NCBI RefSeq assembly: GCF_002165135.1
Contig: NZ_NFZQ01000014.1
Span: 62,001 to 126,000 of the forward strand
DNA: 64,000 bases
Reading direction: 5' to 3'
Origin: Pseudomonas sp. SID14000
GTDB lineage: Bacteria > Pseudomonadota > Gammaproteobacteria > Pseudomonadales > Pseudomonadaceae
Part shown: piece after piece, positions 35,787 to 44,228 of the stretch
Position numbering within the stretch: position 1 is the stretch's first letter
Layout: every line of letters starts with the position of its first letter
Notes under the pieces: model-generated
Told to the model about the DNA's origin: nothing
Databases searched by the model: none
The model's input: only the letters and a program-made list of their open reading frames with translations
Position numbers and translations under genes: made by a program

Positions 35787-37697
35787 TCAGATCTCGACCT
35801 GGGTCCCCAGCTCGATCACCCGGTTCAGCGGCAGGTTGAAGAAGCGCAAGTTGCCGTTGGCATTCTTCAGCAGGAACGCGAACAGGTTGCCCCGCCAGCG
35901 CGTCATCCCCTCCAGCCGTGAGGCGATCACGGTCTCGCGGCTGAGGAAGTAGGTGGTGCGCATCGGGCTGAAGTCCAGGTCTTCCAGGTGGCACAGCTTC
36001 AATGCCGCCGGCACATCCGGTTCGTCCATGAAGCCGAAGTGCAGCAACACACGGAAGAACCCGTCGCCATAGGCCTCAACTTCAAAGCGCTCCTGTTCCG
36101 GCACCCGTGGCCGGTCCTCACTGACCACAGTCAGGAGCACCACCTGGCTGTGCAACACCTGGTTGTGCAACATGTTGTGCAACAGCGCATGGGGCACCGC
36201 ATCGGAGCGCGCCGTAAGAAACACTGCCGTGCCTTCGACCCGGTGCGGCGGTTGAATGCGGATACTGCTGATGAACAACTGCAGCGGCAGCGCGCCTTCG
36301 TCGATACGCTCCATCAGGATCTGCTTGCCGCGCTTCCAGGTGCTCATCAACAGGTACAGCACGCCCCCCGCCAGCACCGGAAAGGCACCGCCCTGGGCTA
36401 TCTTCGGCACGTTGGCGGCAAAGAACAGCCCGTCGACCAACAGGAAACCCAGCAGAATCGGCACGGCCAGCACGGGCGGCCATTTCCACAGCAGCAGCAT
36501 CACAGCCGAGACCAGGATGGTGGTCATCAGCATGGTACCGGTCACCGCCACGCCGTAGGCCGCCGCAAGGGCGCCGGACGACTCGAAACCGACCACCAGC
36601 AGTACCACGCCGACCATCAGCGACCAGTTGATTGCGCCGATGTAGATCTGCCCCTGTTCGTCACTGGAGGTGTGCTGGATCTGCATACGTGGAATGTAGC
36701 CCAGCTGAATGGCCTGGCGGGTCAGGGAGAACGCCCCCGAGATCACCGCCTGCGAAGCGATCACCGTGGCCAAGGTAGCCAAGCCGACCATCGGCAGCAG
36801 CGCCCAGCCCGGCGCCAACAGGTAGAACGGGTTACGTGCCGCCTCAGGGTTTTGCAGCAGTAACGCGCCCTGGCCAAAGTAGTTGAGCACCAGCGCCGGC
36901 AGTACCAGGGCGAACCAGGCCCGAGCGATCGGCTTGCGGCCAAAGTGGCCCATGTCGGCGTACAACGCCTCGGCACCGGTCAGCGCCAGCACCACCGCAC
37001 CGAGAATGGCGACTCCCATGCCGGGGTGAACCACGAAGAAGTTCACCGCCCAGGCCGGGTTGAACGCCTTGAGCACTTCCGGGCTCTGCGAGATGCCATG
37101 CACCCCTAGCGCGCCCAGCGCCACGAACCAGGTGACCATGATCGGGCCAAACAGCTTGCCGATCTTCTCGGTGCCGTGCTTCTGCACCAGGAATAGCGCC
37201 ACCAGTATCACCAGCGAAATCGGCACCACCCAGTGGTCGATGCCGTCAAAGGCCAGGCCCATGCCCTCCACCGCCGACAGCACCGACACCGCCGGGGTGA
37301 TCATGCTGTCGCCATAGAACAGCGAAGCGCCAATCAACCCGCACACCACCATCAGCGTACGCAACCTCGGGTAGGCCGCCGTGGCCCGCCGTGCCAGCGC
37401 AGTCAGCGCCATGGTGCCGCCCTCGCCCTGGTTGTCGGCGCGCAGGATGAACATCACGTACTTGAACGACACCACCCACAGCAGCGACCACAGGATCAGA
37501 GACAGGATCCCCAGCACGCCATCATGGTTGACAGGCACCCCGTATCCACCGCTGAAGACCTCCTTGAGGGTATACAACGGGCTGGTACCGATATCGCCAT
37601 AAACCACCCCGACCGCCGCTACGAGCAGGCTCACCGATCGCGTCGCCCCCTGCTTTCCCTCGTGCCCGCCCTCGGCGTGACTGCTTGCCTGAACCAT
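35787..37697 (-). CDS. kup: Kup-type low-affinity potassium transporter
   Basis: 636 residues with 12 membrane helices (about 20-455) and a cytoplasmic C-terminal domain. VVYGDIGTSPLYTLKEVFSG is the family signature near residue 35; GVLGILSLILWSLLWVVS and NQGEGGTMALTALARR are further conserved blocks. K+/H+ symport at low pH is the known activity. Divergent from rimO, with 236 bp between. Confidence 0.97.
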   Translation of the reverse strand: MVQASSHAEGGHEGKQGATRSVSLLVAAVGVVYGDIGTSPLYTLKEVFSGGYGVPVNHDGVLGILSLILWSLLWVVSFKYVMFILRADNQGEGGTMALTALARRATAAYPRLRTLMVVCGLIGASLFYGDSMITPAVSVLSAVEGMGLAFDGIDHWVVPISLVILVALFLVQKHGTEKIGKLFGPIMVTWFVALGALGVHGISQSPEVLKAFNPAWAVNFFVVHPGMGVAILGAVVLALTGAEALYADMGHFGRKPIARAWFALVLPALVLNYFGQGALLLQNPEAARNPFYLLAPGWALLPMVGLATLATVIASQAVISGAFSLTRQAIQLGYIPRMQIQHTSSDEQGQIYIGAINWSLMVGVVLLVVGFESSGALAAAYGVAVTGTMLMTTILVSAVMLLLWKWPPVLAVPILLGFLLVDGLFFAANVPKIAQGGAFPVLAGGVLYLLMSTWKRGKQILMERIDEGALPLQLFISSIRIQPPHRVEGTAVFLTARSDAVPHALLHNMLHNQVLHSQVVLLTVVSEDRPRVPEQERFEVEAYGDGFFRVLLHFGFMDEPDVPAALKLCHLEDLDFSPMRTTYFLSRETVIASRLEGMTRWRGNLFAFLLKNANGNLRFFNLPLNRVIELGTQVEI

Positions 37698-37813
37698 CGA
37701 CCACTCCCGCAGACGGCCTGTTAGACCAGAAGAATTCCCACCTGCGCCCAGAGGCTACTGTTACCCCTGGCGCAATGGCGCGAAGCATAGCGCAGCGTTC
37801 GTCGTATTTCTGC

Positions 37814-37842
37814 TGGTCAAGCGACACTGCGCTCGCTAGAAT
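37814..37842 (+). promoter_or_regulatory. Possible sigma-70 promoter of rimO
   Basis: TGGTCA (37814-37819) and TAGAAT (37837-37842) with 17-bp spacing, about 90 bp before the rimO start. Confidence 0.45.
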
Positions 37843-37933
37843 TGCGCACTTTTTGATCAGAGGCGCCAAAAGCGCCCGCCAAGATCGCCCCCGATTCCGG
37901 CCGGGCGACCTGCATTCAATACCGAGGTTAGTC

Positions 37934-39265
37934 ATGTCCACCACGCCCGCCACCCCCAAGGTAGGTTTCGTAAGCCTGGGTTGCCCAAAAGCCTTGGTCG
38001 ATTCCGAGCGCATCCTGACCCAGCTGCGCATGGAAGGCTATGAAGTCGTGCCCACCTACGAGGACGCCGACGTGGTGGTGGTCAACACCTGCGGCTTCAT
38101 CGACAGCGCCAAGGCCGAGTCGCTGGAAGTGATCGGCGAAGCGATCAAGGAAAACGGCAAGGTCATCGTCACAGGCTGCATGGGTGTCGAGGAAGGCAGC
38201 ATCCGTGACGTGCACCCGAGCGTGCTGTCGGTCACCGGCCCGCAGCAGTACGAGCAGGTAGTCAGCGCCGTGCACGAAGTGGTGCCGCCACGCCAGGACC
38301 ACAACCCGCTGATCGATCTGGTGCCGCCGCAGGGCGTCAAGCTGACCCCGCGCCACTATGCTTACCTGAAGATTTCCGAAGGCTGCAACCACAGTTGCAG
38401 CTTCTGCATCATCCCGTCGATGCGCGGCAAGCTGGTCAGCCGCCCGGTCGGCGAAGTGCTGAGCGAGGCCGAGCGCCTGGTCAAGGCCGGGGTCAAGGAG
38501 ATCCTGGTGATTTCCCAGGACACCAGCGCCTATGGCGTCGACGTCAAGTACAAGACCGACTTCTGGAACGGTCGCCCGGTCAAGACCCGTATGCTCGAAT
38601 TGTGCGAAGCACTGAGCAGCCTGGGCGCCTGGGTCCGCCTGCACTACGTGTACCCGTACCCGAATGTTGACGACGTGATCCCGCTGATGGCCGCCGGCAA
38701 GATCCTGCCGTACCTGGACATCCCGTTCCAGCACGCCAGCCCGAAAGTGCTCAAGGCCATGAAACGACCGGCCTTCGAAGACCGCACCCTGGCGCGTATC
38801 AAGAACTGGCGCGAGCAGTGCCCGGATCTGGTAATTCGTTCCACCTTCATCGTCGGCTTCCCGGGCGAGACCGAGGAAGATTTCCAGTACCTGCTGGACT
38901 GGCTGACCGAAGCCCAGCTGGACCGCGTGGGCTGCTTCCAGTACTCACCGGTGGAAGGCGCCCCGGCCAACGACCTGGGCCTGGAAGAAGTGCCGGACGA
39001 CGTCAAGCAGGACCGCTGGGACCGCTTCATGGCCCACCAGCAGGCCATCAGCGCCGCCCGCCTGCAATTGCGCATCGGCAAGGAAATCGACGTGCTGATC
39101 GATGAGGTGGAAGAGCAAGGTTCGGTTGGCCGCAGCTTCTTCGATGCTCCGGAGATCGACGGCAGCGTGTTCATCGATGGTGACCACGGTTTCAAACCGG
39201 GTGACAAGGTGCGTTGCCGCGTGGTGGATGCCGACGAATACGACATGTGGGCTGAACCCATCTAA
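37934..39265 (+). CDS. rimO: Ribosomal protein S12 methylthiotransferase RimO
   Basis: Radical SAM enzyme that adds a methylthio group to Asp of ribosomal protein S12. Of 443 residues, the N-terminal UPF0004 domain has cluster cysteines in SLGCPKALVDSE, NTCGFIDSAK and TGCMG; the radical SAM motif is CNHSCSFCIIPSMRGKLVSR; a TRAM domain closes the protein. The frame is open to 37685, but those codons cover the kup-rimO control region; the ATG at 37934 gives the normal length. Confidence 0.97.
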   Translation: MSTTPATPKVGFVSLGCPKALVDSERILTQLRMEGYEVVPTYEDADVVVVNTCGFIDSAKAESLEVIGEAIKENGKVIVTGCMGVEEGSIRDVHPSVLSVTGPQQYEQVVSAVHEVVPPRQDHNPLIDLVPPQGVKLTPRHYAYLKISEGCNHSCSFCIIPSMRGKLVSRPVGEVLSEAERLVKAGVKEILVISQDTSAYGVDVKYKTDFWNGRPVKTRMLELCEALSSLGAWVRLHYVYPYPNVDDVIPLMAAGKILPYLDIPFQHASPKVLKAMKRPAFEDRTLARIKNWREQCPDLVIRSTFIVGFPGETEEDFQYLLDWLTEAQLDRVGCFQYSPVEGAPANDLGLEEVPDDVKQDRWDRFMAHQQAISAARLQLRIGKEIDVLIDEVEEQGSVGRSFFDAPEIDGSVFIDGDHGFKPGDKVRCRVVDADEYDMWAEPI

Positions 39266-39280
39266 CGCAGGTGAAACCTG

Positions 39281-39335
39281 AAAAGCCCCTGTCCCGGTAT
39301 TCCGCACAAGGAACCACCGGGGCAGGGGCTTTTTC
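39281..39335. terminator. Bidirectional terminator, rimO / outer-membrane protein
   Basis: AAAAGCCCCTGTCCCGGT and ACCGGGGCAGGGGCTTTTT form a long imperfect stem with A and T runs at both ends, serving convergent genes. Confidence 0.88.
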
Positions 39336-39336
39336 G

Positions 39337-40086
39337 TCAGAATGTATGAAAAAGCATCAGGCCGCCCTCTGCATCCGGGCTGGCATCCGAGAAGCCTTTG
39401 ACTGCGTAGAGCTGCACTTTCCACTGCTGGTTGAGCTTGTGTGTCAGGAACAGGGTAAGTTCCTTGATCTGCGCGCCCGTCGACACGACCTTCTGCCGCC
39501 AGTCGTAGGAAGCACCCGCCGAAGTGCCTACCGCCACAGGCATGGCGAAGCCGAGGCTGGCAAATACCGGGTCGTCGAAATCGCTGTCGGGCGGGTCGCC
39601 GAACTTCTTCCAGCCCAGGGTCGCGAAGCCGGTCACCGGGCCAAAGGCCTTGGCGATGTCGACCTGGCCGGTGTAGTCGTATTCACCAGTGCCCAGGCAT
39701 TGGTCTTCATCGGCGGTGGGGAATTTGACCTTGCCGATCAGGTCCAGCATCAAGCCGCCGTCACTACCATCGAGCAGGGCATAACCGGCACTGGTAACCG
39801 TGTCTCCCAGCCCGCTTTCCACGTCCCGGCAGCCACCGGGCAAAGGGTCACCACTTGGACCCACTTCGGGGTTGGTGATACGCAGCCAGGGCACGGTGAC
39901 TTTATAGGTCATGGGGCCGGTTTCATACTTGCCGACCACGGGGACGTACCAGATTTCCGAGGTGGTGCCCGTGCCATAGTCGCCACTTGAATAGTCCATA
40001 CCTATGGCGGCGCTGAAGGTATCGCCCAGGACCGATGCGCTGGTGCATGACAGCAAGCAGGCGAAAAGAGGGAGCGTGGGTCTCAT
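39337..40086 (-). CDS. Putative outer-membrane beta-barrel protein
   Basis: 249 residues with a signal peptide (MRPTLPLFACLLSCTSASVLG). The mature part alternates hydrophobic and polar residues (YKVTVPWLRITNPE, GLMLDLIGKVKFPTADED) and ends in Phe (LMLFHTF), as outer-membrane barrels do. The Thr/Gly-rich opening GMDYSSGDYGTGTTSEIWYVPVVGKYE resembles small transporter-like barrels of unknown function. Two Cys (GGCRD, DQCLG) may be paired. Chosen start ATG 40086 has GAGG upstream; the in-frame GTG at 40092 is less likely. Confidence 0.7.
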   Translation of the reverse strand: MRPTLPLFACLLSCTSASVLGDTFSAAIGMDYSSGDYGTGTTSEIWYVPVVGKYETGPMTYKVTVPWLRITNPEVGPSGDPLPGGCRDVESGLGDTVTSAGYALLDGSDGGLMLDLIGKVKFPTADEDQCLGTGEYDYTGQVDIAKAFGPVTGFATLGWKKFGDPPDSDFDDPVFASLGFAMPVAVGTSAGASYDWRQKVVSTGAQIKELTLFLTHKLNQQWKVQLYAVKGFSDASPDAEGGLMLFHTF

Positions 40087-40140
40087 CTGCACCTCGGTAT
40101 CCCGTCGGGAAGTGTGATCGCACTTACCCAGCCTAGTTGC

Positions 40141-41757
40141 CTAATGCCCCGATCGCTCTGGATGCTCCACTTTTTCGGTTTTCTCTACCGTCTCGGGTCT
40201 TTCGACCTTTTCGACTTTCTCTACTTTTTCGACCTTCTCGGGCTTTTCGATCTTCTCGACTTTTTCGACCTTCTCCACCTTCTCGACTTTTTCGGGCTTC
40301 TCGACTTTTTCTGCCTTTTCAACCTTCTCTACTTTTTCAACTCTTTCCACCTTTTCAAGCTCGACCTTCTCTACCCGGTCAGAGCTTCCACTATTGCTGC
40401 TCTCCGGTTGCTCCACGGTGTCGACATGCTCTGACTTTCCGGACTTGTCCACTCTTTCAGTACTGTCACGACCACTAGAATCGTCAACGCCGCCGTGTCC
40501 ACTGTGATCATCACTGCTTTCAATGCGAACGCTGGCCGCATCGCGCCCGCCATGCCCGCTATTGCCGGAGCCTTCAGAGTCACTTGTGTCGTGGTCACGG
40601 CCATGCCCAGACTGCCCTCTGTCCGGGTTGTCGATGGGGTCGTCATGGAACTCCACACGGGTGGCCCGCAGCTCGTGCTTGCCACTGAACACCCCACTGA
40701 CCCGCACACGTTGATCGAGTGCCAATGCCGCGGGCCGCTTGCCGACGATCACGGTGCCCTGCCCCAGTGTCACCTCGATGCCTGCGACCACCAGCTGTTG
40801 TGCGTGGCTGCGCTGTACCAGCCCCTCGATCACCGCCGTCTGCACTCGGCCCGCAAAAGGCAGGCTTGGGTCTGGACGGGTTTGCGCCACTTCCAACTGA
40901 CGCCCGGTCCACTGCCCACGCACCAGCACTTCCCGCGCGGGTGCCACACGGGTTCCCAGCTTCAGCCCCTGGAGGCTGCCGGTACGATCAACCGCACCGA
41001 TGGCACTGGCTTCCCTGAGCCCCGGTGCCCGTTCGATACGGCTGGCTACCACTTCGCCCTTGGCATCGCGCAGGCCACTGACCCTGACCGGCTCGCCCGG
41101 GCGCAGCCCTTCAGCCACCCGCGCCCCTGCCGCAAGCCGCACAGGTTGGCCCATGACCCGCAGGGGTGCCGAAGCATTGGGCAGTGCCGTCAGCGGCCCT
41201 TCGTAAACGTTGAGGATCGAGATACGCCCTGCTTGCAGGCCGCGCTTGCTGGCAAATGCCTCCACCGCGACAACCTGCCCGATTGCCAGGTGCGCGCTAC
41301 TGGCAGGCGCACCGTTTTCACTCACTGGTACGTCTTTGCCAAAGTGCACTTCCAGGCCATTGACGCATATCGAGGCGAACCCGGTTATAGTGCCGACGAT
41401 GCCCGTGCCACCGGTGCCGCCCGGGCGCAGGATCGGCGCACCAGTACCGCCTACCCCGCCGTCCATACCGTCGGCCACCGCACCGGTTCCGCCTGTACCG
41501 CCGGGACGCTGCGGCAGCGGCGCACCAGTGCCACCCACACCACCGTTCTCACTGCGTACTCCAGTACCGCCGACACCGCCCGTCCTGGCCCCGGTCCCGA
41601 TACCGCCAGGAAACTGCAAGCCCGCTGCACCCGCCATGCCCATTTCGTCACGGCTGACACACACCGGTGCTGCGACCACCTCGGCAGGCGCCACCAGGTT
41701 CAGCCCGAAACCCAGGGCCAGTGTGACGACACTGAGGCAGCGCGCGAGGAAAGTCAT
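40141..41757 (-). CDS. Secreted DUF5666-type protein with Gly repeats and Val-Glu-Lys repeat tail
   Basis: 538 residues. Signal peptide (to about residue 29), then a Gly/Thr-rich stretch with GGVGGTGAP-like repeats (about 40-120). A series of beta domains of the DUF5666 type follows (about 120-370), with GQVVAVEAFASKRGLQAGRI and similar blocks. Next comes an Asp/Ser/His-rich linker (GHGRDHDTSDSEGSGNSGHG), and the C-terminal about 80 residues repeat VEKVEKVEK/PEK. The tail is encoded by 9-bp units and so may vary in length between strains. It starts inside the stop of the DUF6502 gene. Function unknown. Confidence 0.75.
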   Translation of the reverse strand: MTFLARCLSVVTLALGFGLNLVAPAEVVAAPVCVSRDEMGMAGAAGLQFPGGIGTGARTGGVGGTGVRSENGGVGGTGAPLPQRPGGTGGTGAVADGMDGGVGGTGAPILRPGGTGGTGIVGTITGFASICVNGLEVHFGKDVPVSENGAPASSAHLAIGQVVAVEAFASKRGLQAGRISILNVYEGPLTALPNASAPLRVMGQPVRLAAGARVAEGLRPGEPVRVSGLRDAKGEVVASRIERAPGLREASAIGAVDRTGSLQGLKLGTRVAPAREVLVRGQWTGRQLEVAQTRPDPSLPFAGRVQTAVIEGLVQRSHAQQLVVAGIEVTLGQGTVIVGKRPAALALDQRVRVSGVFSGKHELRATRVEFHDDPIDNPDRGQSGHGRDHDTSDSEGSGNSGHGGRDAASVRIESSDDHSGHGGVDDSSGRDSTERVDKSGKSEHVDTVEQPESSNSGSSDRVEKVELEKVERVEKVEKVEKAEKVEKPEKVEKVEKVEKVEKIEKPEKVEKVEKVEKVERPETVEKTEKVEHPERSGH

Positions 41758-42599
41758 GGGTCTGGTGTCTTCGACAAATCGGGGTCGGTGGGTTCAGTGT
41801 AGAAATAAAGCCCGACAGTGATGCGCTGACGTTGCCCGGCGCTGGGCACATCGGCATCTTCCAGATCTGATGCGAGCCGGCTAAAGGCAAGCAGCGTTTG
41901 CATGCCCTCCTTGTCCACCACTTCACGCAGATGATCGACGCTGGCCAGGCTCAAGGCATCGTAGTGCACGCTGCGTTCAAAGAACGGCTGGCCCTCCCCA
42001 CTCAGGTTGTGCACTGCTGCGCAGGCATGGTCATGCAGGTTGTGACCGAAGTACGCGGCCTTTTCATCGAAGCCCTTCTGCGGCACGAATGCCTGGGCTT
42101 CCAGGTGGACATAGTCCTGCTCGTCAAGCCGGACGATACCCAGGCGCAACCACTCATCCAGCACCACTCGCCCGCGGATGTCGGTGCTGATTCTCGCCAC
42201 CAGGGCATCGAAGGAGCAATCACCGCCGACCCTCGCCAGGCGCGGCAACGGCAGCGCCTGGCCAGGCTCGGAGCAGAACGGCTTGCTAGTGGTCCACATA
42301 TTGACCAACTGTGCACCTAACGTGATGTTTTCCGGCAACGCCGCGAGCGTCGGGTCACTTTCGCTGCGCAACCGCCGGACATCCTTGCGATGCACGCCTG
42401 TGAGCAGGCTGACGCGGCTGTCGGTCGGCACTGTGCCGTCCAGGCGAAACTCGCGATGTGCCACATCGACGAACACGTCCTTGAGCAAGTCGGCGAACAT
42501 CGTATAGGTGACCCCTTTGCGCAGCATCAGGCGCACCAGAGGACGCATGACACGCCGCAGTGCGCTTAACATCGAAGGGGGGATGGTAGGCGATTGCAT
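41754..42599 (-). CDS. DUF6502 family protein
   Basis: 281 residues starting MQSPTIPPSMLSALRRVM. The N-terminal half has a helix-turn-helix-like segment (TYTMFADLLKDVFVDVAHREF then DSRVSLLTGVHRKDVRRL) of the DUF6502 family, suggesting a DNA- or partner-binding regulator, though unproven. AAGGAA precedes the ATG at 42599; the frame is open to 42695 without signal. Overlaps the DUF5666 gene by four bases (ATGA), so the pair is one operon. Confidence 0.78.
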   Translation of the reverse strand: MQSPTIPPSMLSALRRVMRPLVRLMLRKGVTYTMFADLLKDVFVDVAHREFRLDGTVPTDSRVSLLTGVHRKDVRRLRSESDPTLAALPENITLGAQLVNMWTTSKPFCSEPGQALPLPRLARVGGDCSFDALVARISTDIRGRVVLDEWLRLGIVRLDEQDYVHLEAQAFVPQKGFDEKAAYFGHNLHDHACAAVHNLSGEGQPFFERSVHYDALSLASVDHLREVVDKEGMQTLLAFSRLASDLEDADVPSAGQRQRITVGLYFYTEPTDPDLSKTPDP

Positions 42600-42798
42600 T
42601 GAGCGCATTCCTTGACAGATGAACCCAGTATACGACGCGGGAAAACATCCCACACGGGCTGTAACCATGTCCCGGACGAGATGCAGAATGGTCATCAGCG
42701 CTCATTGCATTCGTGTTGAATGGGGTTGCCTGTGTATCCGAACCTGGCCTCATGCAGGCCCGCCCCCAAGGGCGCTGCATGAGACCGTTCAGAGCCAG

Positions 42799-43500
42799 TC
42801 AGCTCCTGCTGTTGTCATCACCCGGTTCGCCTGCGGCATGCTCACCGCGGTCATCACCCGGTTCGCCACCCAGATGGTCGCCACGATCATCACCAGGTTC
42901 ACCACCAACGTGATTGCCGTGGTCATCGCCAGGCTCACCGCCAACATGATTGCCATGATCGTCCCCGGGCTCACCGCCAACGTGATTGCCATGATCGTCA
43001 CCGGGCTCACCGCCAACGTGATTGCCGTGATCGTCCCCAGGCTCACCGCCAACGTGATTGCCATGATCATCACCTGCTTCAGCGTGGTTGCCGCTACGCC
43101 CAGAGTTAGAGGGACCGTCATGGCCGCGACCACTGTTGCCGGCATGGCCCTCTCCATCGCCGTCACCGCCGTGGCCGCCGCCTTCACCACCATGGCCGCC
43201 ACCACCACCGTGACCACCGCCGCCGCCGCCATGGCCGCCACCGCCACCACCGTGACCACCGCCGCCACCACCATGACCGCCACCGCCACCACCGTGACCA
43301 CCGCCGCCGCCACCATGACCGCCACCGCCACCACCGTGACCACCTCCGCCGCCACCGTGGCCACCGCCGCCTCCACCATCCTTGGCGTAGGCGCTGGAGC
43401 CATTGGATATCGAGTCAGGGATCAGAACGATGGAAGTCGACAGCACGCCAGCAACGGCAGCCGCCAAGAGCGCCTTTTTGAAAAGCACATGGATTTGCAT
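42799..43500 (-). CDS. Secreted Gly/His-rich repeat protein
   Basis: 233 residues with an N-terminal membrane or signal segment (FKKALLAAAVAGVLSTSIVLIP). First repeat block: about eight copies of the heptad GGGGGGH, placing His every seven residues. Second block: five copies of the 12-residue unit GDDHGNHVGGEP, then two diverged copies (GDDRGDHLGGEP, GDDRGEHAAGEP). His- and Asp-rich repeats suggest metal binding or a flexible extracellular structure; no family recognised. The ribosome site GGAGACGAAAT precedes the ATG at 43500. The open frame to 43632 lacks a signal-like start. Confidence 0.75.
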   Translation of the reverse strand: MQIHVLFKKALLAAAVAGVLSTSIVLIPDSISNGSSAYAKDGGGGGGHGGGGGGHGGGGGGHGGGGGGHGGGGGGHGGGGGGHGGGGGGHGGGGGGHGGGGGHGGEGGGHGGDGDGEGHAGNSGRGHDGPSNSGRSGNHAEAGDDHGNHVGGEPGDDHGNHVGGEPGDDHGNHVGGEPGDDHGNHVGGEPGDDHGNHVGGEPGDDRGDHLGGEPGDDRGEHAAGEPGDDNSRS

Positions 43501-43576
43501 ATTTCGTCTCCAGGTCGTCGCCATGAGAAACGCCAAATCAAGCCGGGAATCCTGTGTTCGGTGTTTGCTTTTTTGC

Positions 43577-43593
43577 GTGGGATTTTTTCCCAC
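43577..43593. other. GTGGGA palindrome upstream of the Gly/His protein
   Basis: GTGGGATTTTTTCCCAC is a perfect inverted repeat of six-base arms around five T's, 77 bp before the start of the minus-strand gene, between it and the divergent acetyltransferase. It may be an operator; no terminator T run follows on either strand. Confidence 0.4.
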
Positions 43594-43698
43594 AAAAAAG
43601 TAATAGACCTCTACATCCCGAGGTTCAAGCACCGCGGGGAAAAGCCGACCGGTGGTTGGCCTGCTATGTTTTCCTTATCGTCATGGAGGAACACCGGC

Positions 43699-44151
43699 AT
43701 GCATTCGGTACTGACGCTGCAAACCCCACGCTTGAGCGACTACGGCGAGCTGGTACAGGTATGGGAGGACTCGGTACGCGCCACCCACGATTTCCTACCG
43801 GATGGCTACATCGTCTTGCTGCGCGAACATGTGCTGCGTCGCTACCTCGACGCAGTCATGCTGATCTGCTGCAAGGACCGCCAACACATCTGCGGCTTCG
43901 CCGGGGTCGCCAACGGACGTGTGGACATGCTGTTCGTGGCACCTGCCTACCGGGGCAAAGGGGTTGGCAAGCGCCTGCTCCACTATGCGATCGACGAGCT
44001 GAATGCCGAGCGCCTGGACGTCAACGAACAGAACCCGCAAGCGTTGGGCTTCTACCTGCATGAAGGCTTCGAGGTGATCGGTCGTTCGGAAACCGACGGC
44101 CTGGGGCAGCCCTACCCGTTACTGCACATGCGCCTGCGCAAAACGGCGTAA
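43699..44151 (+). CDS. GNAT family N-acetyltransferase
   Basis: 150 residues. The acetyl-CoA-binding motif A is MLFVAPAYRGKGVGKRLLHY (about residues 75-94), and NPQALGFYLHEGFEVIGRS is the following motif B. Substrate unknown; possibly similar to small amine or aminoglycoside-type acetyltransferases of the YjaB kind. GGAGG nine bases before the ATG at 43699 fixes the start; the frame open back to 42619 is the shadow of the Gly/His gene's other strand. Confidence 0.9.
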   Translation: MHSVLTLQTPRLSDYGELVQVWEDSVRATHDFLPDGYIVLLREHVLRRYLDAVMLICCKDRQHICGFAGVANGRVDMLFVAPAYRGKGVGKRLLHYAIDELNAERLDVNEQNPQALGFYLHEGFEVIGRSETDGLGQPYPLLHMRLRKTA

Positions 44152-44228
44152 ATGACACAGATTCCCAGCCCCTCTGTCGCGCGGGCAGGTACAATGCAGG
44201 TCTTCTCCTGCCTTTGCGAATTGCCGTC

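Noticed and set aside
40141..43500. Direct repeats considered as a CRISPR array
   Set aside because: Units of 9, 21 and 36 bp are in-frame coding repeats without unique spacers and without cas genes.
42619..43698. Open frame joined upstream of the GNAT gene (510 codons in total)
   Set aside because: The first 360 codons are the complement of the repeat protein gene; the GGAGG site and GNAT fold fix the start at 43699.
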